Positions 51,273 to 62,800 of a stretch of DNA of 64,000 nucleotides are shown one piece after another (positions within the stretch are counted from its first letter, which is position 1; every line of letters begins with the position of its first letter). The translations under genes and the position numbers were made by a program. This DNA comes from Chitinophaga sp. CB10 (GTDB lineage: Bacteria; Bacteroidota; Bacteroidia; Chitinophagales; Chitinophagaceae), in NCBI GenBank assembly GCA_001870995.2, contig MLAV02000006.1, positions 253,037 through 317,036 on the forward strand. Reading direction: 5' to 3'. The notes below the pieces were generated by a model. It was not told the DNA's origin. It saw nothing but the letters and a program-made list of their open reading frames with translations, and searched no databases.

Positions 51273-53183
51273 TTATTTCACCGTTGCCTGGAATGGGGAG
51301 GCCGGTAATTTAGCGCTGTTGACCAGGTTAGGATTCACGGGGTTGTCGGACCAGGCATAGCGAACGAATTTGGGAGCCGCCACCTGGTCGTTCCAGACCA
51401 CCACTTTATCCCCTTCAATTTTCGCCGTGGCCCAGACGAACTTTTTATCCGCCCCGGCAATTTCGAAGGTTTCCGGCGCGTCGCCATCGGCGGTGCCGAG
51501 GCCATCGCCGGTAGCGGTGAAGTGCAGGGTTACCTTATTGCCACTGGCTTCGGCGGATTTATACAGTGGTCCGGAAGCGAGGATGTTTTCGTGGTAGGCC
51601 AGTTTCCTTGCGAGGAGGGCCAGCCGTTCGCCTACCGCCTTTTTATTGTCCGGGTGGATATCGTTCCACTCGCCCAGGTCGATGGCGACGGCCATGGCCG
51701 TATTGGGCTCCGCCAGCGTTTGCAGCTGCGCTTCCCGCAGGGCGGCCCAGTTACTTTCCGATGGGAGGTAGTTATAATCCATGAAGCCGGGGAGTTGCAC
51801 AAAGAGGAAGGGCAGCGCAGGCTGCTGCCACTTGGCCCGCCAGTCGCGTATCAGGGCCGTCATCAATTTCGTATAGGCGTTCGGGTGAAAAGTATCCGCT
51901 TCGCCCTGGTACCAGCAGATGCCTTTGATGGCGTAATTGATTTCCGGCGCTACCATGGCGTTGTACAGGGCGGAAGGCTGCATGATGGCCTGTAGCGGGG
52001 GCTTGGGCGCATCCGGGGACGGCGGCGGGAAGACGGCGCCCACCTGGTATTGCCAGTAGCCTTTCAGGTCGATGGTATCATTGCCGGCGAAAATGTAATA
52101 TGGTTTGTCCGGCACAAAGCCGCCTTTGCCGCTGAAGTTGGACACGCGGATCACAAAGCGGTTGCGGCCCGCTTTCAGCACGTTCGCCGGTACGGGGTAA
52201 CGGCGTTGCGGGTATTGGTAGGTGGTGTTGCCGATCCTTGCGCCGTTGATGTAGAGTTCATCCGCATCGGTAATGCGCCCGAGGAAGACTTTCGCGGCTT
52301 TGCCGGCCATGCTTTCCGGGATGACGATATCCCTGAAATACCACACCACGCCGTCGAGGTTGCGCAGGCCCTGATCCTCCCAGTAGCCGGGGATGTTGAT
52401 GGTACGGGCTTTTTTAGGCTGGTAGTCAGGGCTGAACCATTTCAGCGGGCCCGTCATGCCTGCATCCGCGGGCTGGGGTGCGGGGGGCGCTGGTTTTACC
52501 CTTTTACTGCTGTCCTTATTATTGGCGATGGCTGATTGCCGTTCCGGGAAGCCGGCGAGTCCTTCCGCGCTGGTCCAGGCATCCGCGGGGGTACCGCCAA
52601 CGCTGGCGTTAATGATGCCGATAGGAATTTTATACTGCGCATGCAGTTGTTTGGCGAAGAAGTAGGCCACGGCGGAGAATTGACGGATATCGTTTGTAGT
52701 GGCGGGCTTCCAGGAACCTCCGGGGAGGTCTGTTTGCGGGCCGTAGAGGTCTGCGCCCATGGGCACGAGGAACTGGCGTATCTCCGGAAGGTGGGCGTTC
52801 GCAATTTCGTCCGCATAGGTCACATCATGCACATTCAGCTGATGCACCATGTTGGACTGTCCGCTGCAAAACCATACATCGCCAAACAGGACATCCCGCA
52901 GGCTGATATGGTTACTGGCGGAGATGTCGATATTATAAGGCCCTCCGGCGGGAGTAGCCGGCAGTTGCTGCTGCCAGCGGCCCTGGGCGTCCGCTTTGGC
53001 GCGGTATGTTTTGCCTTTGAACCGGATGCTGATCTTTTCGTTGGCGGCGGCAGTGCCCCATAATTTCACGGGTTGGTCCCGCTGGAGGATCATACTGTCC
53101 TGCAGCAAACGGGGGAGTTTCACCTGTGCGGATAGCGCGCCGGCGAGGAAGAGGAAAGAAGGTATTACAATGAGTTTTTTCAT
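51273..53183 (-). CDS. SGNH-type sialate O-acetylesterase family protein, secreted
   Basis: A 636-residue secreted esterase (signal peptide about 1-19, ending LSAQ). Family SASA/sialate O-acetylesterase: block I is GDVWFCSGQSNM with the nucleophile S110, oxyanion-region NASVGGTPADAW, and the C-terminal catalytic Asp-His in IHPD of GEWNDIHPDNKKAVGERLA. A beta-galactosidase-like jelly-roll insert lies around residues 260-385 (YWEDQGLRNLDGVVWYF). In this context the acetyl groups removed are more likely on xylan than on sialic acid, because the gene lies 19 bases downstream of a GH67 alpha-glucuronidase. That is inference from genome context; many such enzymes act on acetylated plant glycans. 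Confidence 0.88.
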   Translation of the reverse strand: MKKLIVIPSFLFLAGALSAQVKLPRLLQDSMILQRDQPVKLWGTAAANEKISIRFKGKTYRAKADAQGRWQQQLPATPAGGPYNIDISASNHISLRDVLFGDVWFCSGQSNMVHQLNVHDVTYADEIANAHLPEIRQFLVPMGADLYGPQTDLPGGSWKPATTNDIRQFSAVAYFFAKQLHAQYKIPIGIINASVGGTPADAWTSAEGLAGFPERQSAIANNKDSSKRVKPAPPAPQPADAGMTGPLKWFSPDYQPKKARTINIPGYWEDQGLRNLDGVVWYFRDIVIPESMAGKAAKVFLGRITDADELYINGARIGNTTYQYPQRRYPVPANVLKAGRNRFVIRVSNFSGKGGFVPDKPYYIFAGNDTIDLKGYWQYQVGAVFPPPSPDAPKPPLQAIMQPSALYNAMVAPEINYAIKGICWYQGEADTFHPNAYTKLMTALIRDWRAKWQQPALPFLFVQLPGFMDYNYLPSESNWAALREAQLQTLAEPNTAMAVAIDLGEWNDIHPDNKKAVGERLALLARKLAYHENILASGPLYKSAEASGNKVTLHFTATGDGLGTADGDAPETFEIAGADKKFVWATAKIEGDKVVVWNDQVAAPKFVRYAWSDNPVNPNLVNSAKLPASPFQATVK

Positions 53184-53202
53184 GGTAAGAATTTAATTGG
53201 TC

Positions 53203-55338
53203 TTAAATGCCCGGCGCGTAAGGGAAGCGGAGGCTTTTGTAATATTCCAGCGTGGCTGCGGGCCGTTCATAGCCGGCAGGGATAGGCAGGCGGCTGAATG
53301 TCTGGAAATACAGCAGGCAGGCGTTGCGCCACCAGATGGCTTCCTTGTGCTGGATGCCCAGGAGCATGGCTACTTCGCGGAAGCGCTGCTGATCGACGTA
53401 GGGTTGCAATTTATTCCAGGTCTGTTGCATGGCGGCGGTGCGGGCAGCGCCGGTATAGTACTGGTAGCAGAGTTCATCCCAGAGGGTACGGCCGCTGCGC
53501 ATGCGGTACTGCCAGGGCGCATGGTGGAACCAGAGGAGGTACGCGTCCGGGCAGGCGCGGAGGTCTTCCCACTGCTCCCGGGCCTTAGGCAGGTATTGGG
53601 CGAGGGCGTTGCTGCCGGTGGCGGTGCGGTCAAAGCCGATGCCGACGGAATCCGCCTTGTGGTAGTACACGGGGTTCCATTCCGGGCGGGCCTGGTTATC
53701 GACCCAGGGCGCGGGGCCGTAATGGTGGCCGGTGCCCATGATATGGTGCAGGCCCAGCGGGTTGGTGGATTGCACGTATATCTCCCGGCTGCGCAGCATC
53801 ATGGCTGCGGCGGTATCCACAAAATGCGCATCGTTGGTGAAGGTCATGCGCAGCCATTCGTTGGCGATAGCGGCGCTGCTGAGGGAGTGGTCCCATGCGA
53901 GGCGGCCGAGCGCGTACCAGTTGGCCTGCGCAAAGGGATGGCCGCACCAGTTGATATCGTTGCCGATGTTGGCTACGCCGGCCATGCCGGTGAGGGTATC
54001 ATGACTGCGCGTGCCATCGATCACCTGCGCCACCGTATAGCCGTTACCGGTATTGCTTTCCAATACTTCCTTATATAACGGCGCCAGGTACACGAGGTTG
54101 GTGGCCTGGCCCAGGTATTCCTGCGTGACCTGGAATTCCATCATCAGCGGGGTGTGGGGCATAGCGCCAAACAGCGGGTGGAAGGGCTCCCGCGGCATGA
54201 AGTCGATAGCGCCGTTCTTCACCTGCAGCATTACATTTTTGCGGAAGCGGCCATCCAGCGGGGTGAATTCATCGTAGGCCTGGGTATGGCGGTCCAGCGG
54301 GTTGGTATGGCTGTAAACGAAAGCCCGCCAGATAACGATGCCGTTAAAGGGCGCTACCGCGTCCGCCAGCATGTTGGCGCCATCCGCATGGGTGCGGTGG
54401 TAGTCCTGCGGGCCGGGCTGGCCTTCGCTGTTGGCCTTTACGAGGAAGCCGCCGAAGTCTGGAATGTATTGATAGATCTCTTTTACTTTTTGCTGCCACC
54501 ATTGTTGCACGCCGGGGTCCAGCGGATCGGCGGTTTTGAGTCCGCCTATTTCCAGCGGGGCGCTGAAGCGCGCGGTGAGGTACACGCGTATGCCATAGGG
54601 GCGGAATACATCCGCGAGCGCTTTCACTTTTTCCAGGTAGGGCGCGGTGAGCATGGTGGCGTTGGCGTTTACGTTGGTGAGGACGGCGCCGTTGATGCCG
54701 ATGCTGGCGTTGGCCCTGGCGTAGTCGATATACCGCGGATCGATATAATCCGGGAGGGTGTGCCAGTTCCAGATGGAGAAGCCGGCATAGCCCCGTTCTA
54801 CGGTGCGGTTCAGGTTATCCCAGTGGTTGAGCATGCGCAGGCGGATGCGCGGCGCTGATACGATGTGGAGGGATGCGATGGGTTGCTCCGTTTGCAGGAG
54901 GCGCAACAGGTGGAAGGCGCCGTATAGCACGCCGATGTCCGTATTGGCGGCGATGACGGTGCAGGGTTGCCCGTTGATGTTTTGCGTGGAGAGGACGAAT
55001 CCTTCGTTGCCGGCTTTTGCCAGTCCGGCAGTGATGGCGGCGTTGCGGAGCAGCGGCTGCTGTTGGGGCGTGCCGGCAATGAGCGCGCCGGCGCGGGGCG
55101 CGGCGGTCAGCGGGATGTTGGCGCCCAGCAAGCCTGACAAGCCTTGCTGCAGTTCCTGCCGCACGATATCCATCGTGGGGGAGTTGCCCGGCGCTACGAT
55201 GGCGTGCAGGCGTTGCTGATAGGACTGCAGGAGGGCTTTGTTGCTTACCTTTTTGTACCGGAGCCAGAGGTCGTACCCGTTTTCGGCGAAGGCGGTCAGG
55301 CAGGGTAATAGCAAGAGTAAAAACGTGAGTTTTCTCAT
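53203..55338 (-). CDS. GH67 alpha-glucuronidase, secreted
   Basis: A 711-residue enzyme of glycoside hydrolase family 67, which removes (4-O-methyl)-glucuronic acid from the ends of xylo-oligosaccharides. The ATG at 55338 is chosen because it begins the signal peptide (MRKLTFLLLLLPCLTAFA). Motifs match the family closely: LNHWDNLNRTVERGYAG, VKANSEGQPGPQDYHRTHADGANML with the general acid glutamate, and KNGAIDFMPREPFHPLFG and QEYLGQ with the paired Asp and Glu that are 28 residues apart, the spacing I recall for the Cellvibrio enzyme. The C-terminal part is the helical family domain. It is the first gene of an operon with the SGNH esterase. An operator-like palindrome lies 112 bases upstream. 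Confidence 0.95.
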   Translation of the reverse strand: MRKLTFLLLLLPCLTAFAENGYDLWLRYKKVSNKALLQSYQQRLHAIVAPGNSPTMDIVRQELQQGLSGLLGANIPLTAAPRAGALIAGTPQQQPLLRNAAITAGLAKAGNEGFVLSTQNINGQPCTVIAANTDIGVLYGAFHLLRLLQTEQPIASLHIVSAPRIRLRMLNHWDNLNRTVERGYAGFSIWNWHTLPDYIDPRYIDYARANASIGINGAVLTNVNANATMLTAPYLEKVKALADVFRPYGIRVYLTARFSAPLEIGGLKTADPLDPGVQQWWQQKVKEIYQYIPDFGGFLVKANSEGQPGPQDYHRTHADGANMLADAVAPFNGIVIWRAFVYSHTNPLDRHTQAYDEFTPLDGRFRKNVMLQVKNGAIDFMPREPFHPLFGAMPHTPLMMEFQVTQEYLGQATNLVYLAPLYKEVLESNTGNGYTVAQVIDGTRSHDTLTGMAGVANIGNDINWCGHPFAQANWYALGRLAWDHSLSSAAIANEWLRMTFTNDAHFVDTAAAMMLRSREIYVQSTNPLGLHHIMGTGHHYGPAPWVDNQARPEWNPVYYHKADSVGIGFDRTATGSNALAQYLPKAREQWEDLRACPDAYLLWFHHAPWQYRMRSGRTLWDELCYQYYTGAARTAAMQQTWNKLQPYVDQQRFREVAMLLGIQHKEAIWWRNACLLYFQTFSRLPIPAGYERPAATLEYYKSLRFPYAPGI

Positions 55339-55449
55339 TTGAAATAGATTTTCTCTTCCCGCGTGAGGCGTCAAGGAGCCGGTCCTTTGCAGCACTGCGG
55401 GAATACAGCCTGGCGCTGTGGTTCATAACGTGATATAATCGACTAATTT

Positions 55450-55465
55450 ACGCAATCGGTTGCGT
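55450..55465. promoter_or_regulatory. LacI-type operator upstream of the GH67 operon
   Basis: ACGCAATCGGTTGCGT is a near-perfect 16-base palindrome around a central CG, the classical form of LacI/GalR operators. It lies between the LacI gene stop and the GH67 start. A nearly identical site is found at 56591-56606, upstream of the LacI gene. Confidence 0.75.
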
Positions 55466-55499
55466 TTATTTTAAAAAATTTTTACGGTTGGAGGAGTTT

Positions 55500-56546
55500 T
55501 CAGGAAGCGCCCCGTTTCAGCGAAGAGGCGCGGATAATAAGGTCCGCCCTTAGCGTAATGGCATTGGTATCATACAACGCGCTGGTGCCTTTCAGGTGAT
55601 TGATCAGGTGGGAAACAGCAGTATGGCCGACGGCTTCGCCGGAGTAGTTCATAGTGGTGAGGTTGGGTGCGATCACTTTGCTGATGGGATCATTGTTGAA
55701 CCCCGCGAAGGCAATATCTTCCGGAATCCGCAGCCCGGCGGCCTGCAGGGCGAGCATGCAATACACGGCGGCGGTATCATTGGCGGAGAATACGGCATCC
55801 GGCCGTTGCGCCGGCGGCAGTTCCAGGATGTAGCGGGCGGCTTCCGCGCCGGCTTGTTCGGAGAGGTTGCTGACCAGGTGCAGGGATGCGGAGAAAGGCA
55901 GCCGGTGCTCTTTCAGTGCTTTTTTATAACCCCTGAACCGCTCCGCATAGACATTCCGCAGCAGGTTGCCGCCCAGGTGCAGGATGCGTTTGCAGCCCTG
56001 CGCGATGAGGTGTTGGGTGATCTGGTAAGCAGCGTCGTAATTATCGATACCTACGGCGGTGCTTTCCGCGTGAGGATGCACCCGGTCGAAAAACACGACG
56101 GGGATTTTCCTTTTGAAGAAAGGTTCCAGGTGCGCGATATCTGTTGCGTTTGCAGAAAGGGAGATGAGGAGGCCGTCCACTCTTTTGTTGTACATGGTCA
56201 GCACATTGCGCTTTTCCTTTTCTACCTCTTCGAGGGATTGGGCAATGATCAGATTGTAGCCGTGGGCGTTGGCGGCATTTTCCATACCGGCCAGCGCAGA
56301 GGACATGAAATGACTGTTGAGCCGTGGTACGAGTACCCCGAGCGTATGCGTTTGCCGGCTACGCAGGCTGCTGGCAAACGTATTGGACTGATAGCCGAGC
56401 AGGTTGGCTGCGTCGGATATCTTCTTGCGGGTCTGCTTGCTGATCATGGGATTGTTTTTAAGCCCCCGGCTTACCGTAGCAGCAGATATGTTCAGGTACT
56501 TCGCAATGTCATAAATCGTTACTTCCCGGTCTTCCTGCATAATCAT
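55500..56546 (-). CDS. LacI-family transcriptional regulator
   Basis: A 348-residue repressor of the LacI/GalR family. The N-terminal helix-turn-helix is VTIYDIAKYLNISAATVSRGLKNN, followed by the hinge region with LLGYQSNTFASSLRSRQT, and a periplasmic-binding-protein-like effector domain (about 65-340) with HTLGVLVPRLNSHFMS, DGLLISLSA, VFFDRV and DAVFSANDTAAVY. An alternative ATG lies at residue 3. It lies between the GH67 operon and the divergent giant PL1 gene, and two near-identical palindromes flank it, so it most likely regulates the GH67/esterase operon and itself, and possibly the PL1 gene. The inducer is probably a xylo- or uronic-acid sugar, which is inference. Confidence 0.93.
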   Translation of the reverse strand: MIMQEDREVTIYDIAKYLNISAATVSRGLKNNPMISKQTRKKISDAANLLGYQSNTFASSLRSRQTHTLGVLVPRLNSHFMSSALAGMENAANAHGYNLIIAQSLEEVEKEKRNVLTMYNKRVDGLLISLSANATDIAHLEPFFKRKIPVVFFDRVHPHAESTAVGIDNYDAAYQITQHLIAQGCKRILHLGGNLLRNVYAERFRGYKKALKEHRLPFSASLHLVSNLSEQAGAEAARYILELPPAQRPDAVFSANDTAAVYCMLALQAAGLRIPEDIAFAGFNNDPISKVIAPNLTTMNYSGEAVGHTAVSHLINHLKGTSALYDTNAITLRADLIIRASSLKRGAS

Positions 56547-56590
56547 TCAGCTTGTGGATCAAAGAAAATTAAAATTTTCTGAAATAAAAA

Positions 56591-56606
56591 ATGCAATCGG
56601 TTACGT
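56591..56606. promoter_or_regulatory. LacI-type operator between the LacI and PL1 genes
   Basis: ATGCAATCGGTTACGT differs at two of 16 positions from the site at 55450-55465. It is 45 bases upstream of the LacI start and 234 bases upstream of the PL1 start, so it could control either. The rest of this 293-base gap holds a repeated CCTATAG (spaced 21 bases, from about 56719), no gene. Confidence 0.7.
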
Positions 56607-56839
56607 TTGGATCAGCAGGATGGTGCAGGACAGTAAATTTCGAACACCGTACTATATTAAACTATCAATCATCATCACCGGCTATTTATAACCACTCTTA
56701 AACCGATATTTTCCTGAGCCTATAGGAAGAGAGCAATACCCTATAGTTAATACCGGCGGCATCCCGGTACCGCATTTCACGTGATAGTATAGTTATCTGC
56801 ATCGTTAGTAATTATTTGAAAAACTTTATTGTAAATTCC

Positions 56840-59800
56840 ATGAAACAATTCCACACTTTGAAGCGGGGATACCTGCCGCTATTTACCTTGCTATTGTTTA
56901 TTTTTTCCAGGGTACCCCTATATGCGCAAACGCTGGCTTTCCCCGGTGCGGAAGGCTTTGGGCGCTTTGCTACCGGCGGCCGCTATGGCTCGGTGTACCA
57001 TGTGACCAACCTGAATAACAGCGGCCCGGGCTCCCTGAGGGATGCCGTCAGCGCGCCAAACAGGATCGTCGTCTTTGATGTGGCGGGGGTGATCCGCATC
57101 ACCTCGCGCATGGTGGTATCGCCCAATATTTATATTGCCGGGCAAACGGCCCCGGGAGAGGGCATTACCGTGTACGGCAACGGCTGGAGCTTTTCCGGCG
57201 CGAATAATACCATCTGCCGTTACCTGCGCATCCGCATGGGCATCGTGGGGGATGACGGCAAGGATGCCAACGGCCTGGCGGATGGCCATGATATTATATT
57301 TGACCATTGCTCTGTTTCCTGGGGAAGGGATGAAAACTTTTCCATTAACAGTACCACGGGCAAGAATATCACGATCCAAAATACCATCATCTCGCAGGGC
57401 TTGCTCACGCACTCGGCCGGCGGCCTGATACAGGCGGATAGCATTACGCTGTACCGGAACCTGTATGTGGACAATGGCACGCGTAATAATAAGATCAAAG
57501 GCATCAACCAGTATGTCAACAACATCGTGTACAACTGGAAGGACGGGGCGTATATTATGGGGGGCGAATCCGAAGGGCAGTCCTACGCCAATGCCGTGAA
57601 CAACTGCTTTATACAGGGCCCTTCCAAAGCCGTACCGCCGTTTAACCTCGGCAACCTGAACTACCATATCTATGCGGCGGGAAATATATTCGACAGCAGC
57701 CGTAACGGGATCTTTGACCCCTATGTCATTCCCCCGGGGCAGTACGTAGGGCCGCCGGATTTCCAGGCCAGTCCGTATCCTTATCCCAGCCTGCCCACGG
57801 AGCCGGCGGACGCGCTGGTGCATACACTGCTGCCCACGGTGGGGGCCAGCTTGCCGTACCGCGACTATGCCGATTACTATGTAGTGAATGAAGTGAAGTC
57901 CTTTGGGAAGAGGGGCGAGCTGATTGCCAATGAAAACTCCCTGCCTTTCGGCGCGCCCACATCCTGGGCATTGTGGGCCGGCGCCCCGCGTACGGATACG
58001 GATAACGACGGTATGCCGGACGCCTGGGAAACAGCCAACGGTACCAACCCCGCTGTGGACGATGCGATGATCATTACCGGCAACGGCTATACGAATATTG
58101 AAAATTATATCAACGGCATTACGGGCAGCCACTCCCAGCCTTACCTGCGCGCGCCTATGAAGCTGAAGCAGGACTCTGCCACCCAGTCCGCCATTTACCT
58201 CTCCTGGCTGGATTATACCGAACAGGAATCCGGCTATAGGGTCGAAAGAATGGTCAACGGCGTGTGGACGCAGATCGGCAGCACGGGCATCAACGAAAAC
58301 TATTTTGCCGTAACCGGCCTGCAGCCGGAAGAGGCGGATACCTTCCGCGTGAAAGCGTTCAATGCCGGCGGGGAATCCGGTTACTCCAACGAGTTTATTG
58401 GTAAAGCCAAGCCGGTGGAAGTGCCGGTGCTGAACCCGGCTACGTTCAGGCCAGCGTTGAGCTGGACGGGAGCCATCAGCCAGGACTGGGACCTCGTCAG
58501 CAAAAACTGGGCGGATAGCGCCCACACGCCTGCGGTGTTTACCGATAGTAGTTCGGTTTCCTTCGGAGAAGCTAATGCTGCAGGGGGCGCCATCAACGTC
58601 ACGGGACAAATGGTAGCGGGGGACATGCTCGTGAACAGTAATGCCGATTATACTTTTTCCGGCTCCGGGACGATTGCGGGTAACAAGTCCGTAAACAAAG
58701 CCGGCAGCGGCGTGCTATCCTTACTCACTAAAAATACCTATACCGGCGCTACCGTGATTCACAGCGGTACCATTGCGTTGAATACCCTCGCCAATGGCGG
58801 TGCGCCCAGCTCCATCGGCGCATCGGCAAACTATGGCTTTAACTGGGTATGGAAAGGCGGGGCATGGCTTTATACCGGGCCCAGCGTGAGTACAGACCGC
58901 AACGCCGTGCTGGATAACAGTACGGAATTCAACGTCGGCAACTCCGGCAGCGTGGTAACGTTTACGGGTACACTGAGCGGGGACGGTGGGCTGATCAAGT
59001 CAGGCCCGGGTAAGCTGGTGCTGAAAAACGCAAATCCCTATGCCGGCGAAACAGTGATCAGAGGCGGCGTACTGGAGGTCAACCCCGTCAGCAGCGCTAC
59101 CATGGAAGGAGATATCATTGACAACAACCGGGGCATCGGCACTTCGCAGGTGTTGCGCCTGCATGGCGGCACTTACCGCACCGCCAACGGCAGCAACACG
59201 ATGTACGAAAACTACCCCTTACAGCTATACGTAGACGATAGTACGGTGAATGGTTTTGAGCCGAACCGCCTCGCGAATTTATCCATGACGGTGCATGGCG
59301 GCGGTACATTGAATTATACCATTCCTTATTTGCGGGAAATCATCCAGGGGGATTGGAGCGACTTCACCGGCACGCTGGTGGCCAACGGCGTGAATACGGA
59401 TGACACCTATAGCTTACTGGCGCTGGATAACAACGCGGGCTTCCCTAACAACCGGGTCATCCTTACGGGGAACACGAAGATGGCGGCATACAGCAACAGT
59501 AAGATCTTTTCCATTGGCGGGTTATCTGGTAATGCCGGAACATTTCTTTCTACCGGAGGTACAAAAACCCCCAGCTTTGGCAATGGATATACGACGTATA
59601 TAGTAGGCGGCGCCGGTACTGACGAGACTTTCAACGGCGTGATCAACAACCACCTGTACGGCTATGCGTCCGAAGGCAGCGGCACTACGACCATTGTTAA
59701 AACCGGCGCGGGCATATGGCGGCTCACCGGTAACAATACCTACGCCGGCACGACGACCGTGGAGGCGGGAAAGCTCGTCGTAAACGGGAATCACAGCGGT

Positions 59801-62800
59801 ACCGGGCTGGTGACCGTCAACGAAGGCGCTACGCTGGCCGGTAAAGGTTCGCTTGCCGCTCCCGTAACGGTGGCCGGTACGCTGGAACCGGGCGATAGCT
59901 CCATTGGCATGATCACGCTGAAGGATAACCTGCAATTGCAGGGCAGCGCGATCACCTCCATCGATATCAACAAAAACAGCAGCACGTTTGATGTGGTGTC
60001 CGTGACGAAGGAAATCGTTTATGCGGGCACGTTAAAAATCAACTTTACAGGCACGCCGGCGTCCGGGGATAAATTCAGGATTTTTATGGCCGGCGGCGCG
60101 GTGCAGGGCACGATTACGCAGTTTGAGCCGGCGGTTCCGGGGCCCGGGCTGCTCTGGGTTTTCAAACCGGCGACGGGCGAACTGGCGGTGCAAAACCTGC
60201 ACTTCGTGGAAGCGCCTGACGGGCTGACGCTGAATGCCCCTGTGGCCGGGCCGGGCCAGGCCAATACCGTTACCTGCACCTGGGCGGATCATTCCGACAA
60301 TGAAGATTATTTCATCCTGGAAAGAAGTACGGACAATGCGACGTTTACGGACATAGCCCATCCTGCGGCCAATGCCACCGTGTATGAGGATGGCGGCTTG
60401 CAGGCCGGTGTGAAATACTACTACCGGATTAAGGCGCATGGTCCGCTGAGCGAATCCGTGTACAGCGCTGTGGCCTCGGTAATCACGCCGGCGGCGGGCA
60501 CGCTGCCAACCGTTACCAACACGCCTTCCCCGGCCAATAACGCCGGGAATGTGTTCGTCAATAATGAAGGATTCCGGTTTAGCTGGAAAGGCGATTATGC
60601 GGACAGTTATGAAGTGTACCTAGGCACGGATACGGCCAGTATGGTGAAAGCAGGCGAAACGCCCGCGGGAACAGCGGTTTATACGCCGGGAAGCCTGCAG
60701 CCCAATACCACTTATTACTGGCGCGTGGATGCCAAAAACAGCAACGGCGCTACTACCGGTACTACCTGGCGTTTCACGAGCGCGAATATTCCGGCAACGG
60801 TAACGGGGGACTACCGGACCGCCGCCAGCGGCAACTGGGGCAGTTCCACCGTGTCCACCGCGATCTGGGAGAAATTTGATGGCAGCAGCTGGACCAGCAC
60901 CACCGTGCCGCCAGGCGGCGCTACCCCAACGGTGACCATCCGTACGGGGCATACCGTAGCCTTAAACGCTACCACGGCGGTGAATAACCTGGTGGTGGAA
61001 AGCGGCGGTACATTGATTTCAGGCGCCAGCGACGGGGGCAGCGGCACACCCGCCAACCGCAACCTGCGGGTGATCAGCAGCGTGAATAACTTTGGTACGG
61101 TGGGGTCCAGCGCGACGGCCGCCAACCGGGTGAACTTTGAAGGCTACCGGGCAAGCGGAACAGTGTACCTGACGGGAACCAGCACCTATTACCTGAATAC
61201 CTTCACTGTAAATGCCATGGCCCAAAAGATGGAAGTAGTGATAGACGCCAACCTGAATATCTCCGGTTATTTGCGCCCGAACTATTCCACCGCTACGACG
61301 CTGCCCTGGACAACGGACCCGCAGAACGACGATGATATCTCCATTACCATCAACGAAGGGAAAACCGTTACCATGGGCTCTTCCGCGTACCTGATGGCCT
61401 CCAGTTCCCCTACGACGAATACCATCGGGGAATTCGGCAATTATACCTTCAACATCAACGGTACGCTGGATATGCGCGCCACCGGCACTTCCTGCGTGGT
61501 GGGGCATGCGGCCTTACCGGGTACCATTACCATTAATACCAACGGGAAATGGCTGACGGGAAATGCCATCCGTTTCATTACCTCCGCTACCACTGCGCCG
61601 GCGGGGAAAGTGGCGCTGAACATCGGCGGGAATGGCGTGGTGGATGCCGGCGCGAGGACCATCGGTTCCAGCAATACGGCAACGAATATTGTATCGGCGA
61701 ACAACAATTTTGGCCAGGTGGTATTCTTTAACATGGCCCCGGGCGGACAGCTGAAAACCAAGGTTGCGACCAGCTCGGTGACATATTACGTGGGCTCGGA
61801 TAATGTGTACAGTCCGGTTAAACTGACGAATACGGGTACGGCCGATATCATCAGCGTGGGCGTACAATCCGCCGCAGGGCTGCCTTTGGCGGATACTTCC
61901 CGCGTGGTGAATAAAGCCTATACCATCCTGCCCGCTACGGCCAATGCAGCAAACCTCGCTATCAGCCTGGGTTGGCTGCCGGCGAGCCAGGGCGGCAACA
62001 TGAGCAGCAGCGCGGCGCTGGTGCAGGGCAGGTATGAAAACAATGGCTGGGTTGAAACCCCGGCCACCCTCTCCGGCGGCGGTACGGCCACCAATCCCTA
62101 CTATACTAACGCCGGCGGTTATACGCAGTTTGGAACTTTTGTGACAGGGCAGGCTGGCGCTGTAAAAGATATGGAGCCGCCGGTAGCCCGTGCGAAAAAT
62201 ATAGCGGTGACGCTTGGTCTGGATGGCAAAGCAACGATTACCGCCGACCAGGTGGACGATGGTTCTGCCGATAATATGGGCGCGGTTACGCTGAGCGTAT
62301 ATCCGTCCACGTTTACCACGGCGCAGGCGGGAACGGATACCGTTACGCTGACTGTAACAGATGCCGCCGGCAATACGGCTACCGCCAAAGCGCTGGTGAC
62401 GGTGAACAGGCGTGCCGCCGTGGTGGCTTACACGGGCGACAGCGCCGTGCAGTATTCCGATCAGCAGCAGCTGGCGGCCACGCTGAAGGATGCAGTTACG
62501 GGAACGGCCCTGGCAGGCCGTGATATCCGGTTTGCGCTGGGGAACCAGTTTGTAAATGCCTCTACCGGTGCGGACGGAACAGTACGTACAGCCATGGCCG
62601 TTATGCAGGATCCGGCGTTGCCGCAGGTATTGGCGACTGCCTTCGCAGGGGATTCCCTGTTCCTGCCGGCGGCGGACTCCACTGCGTTTACCGTACTGCC
62701 GGAAGATGCAACGGTTAGTTATGATGGCGCATATTATGCAGGTACAGGCGCCGGCACGGCGGGGACGGTAACCTTGTCAGCCACTATCCGCGATGCTGCG

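Noticed and set aside
56918..58609. A 563-codon open frame antisense to the PL1-like region
   Set aside because: It lies wholly within a strong coding gene, shows no domain, and long antisense frames are common here because third codon positions are GC-rich.
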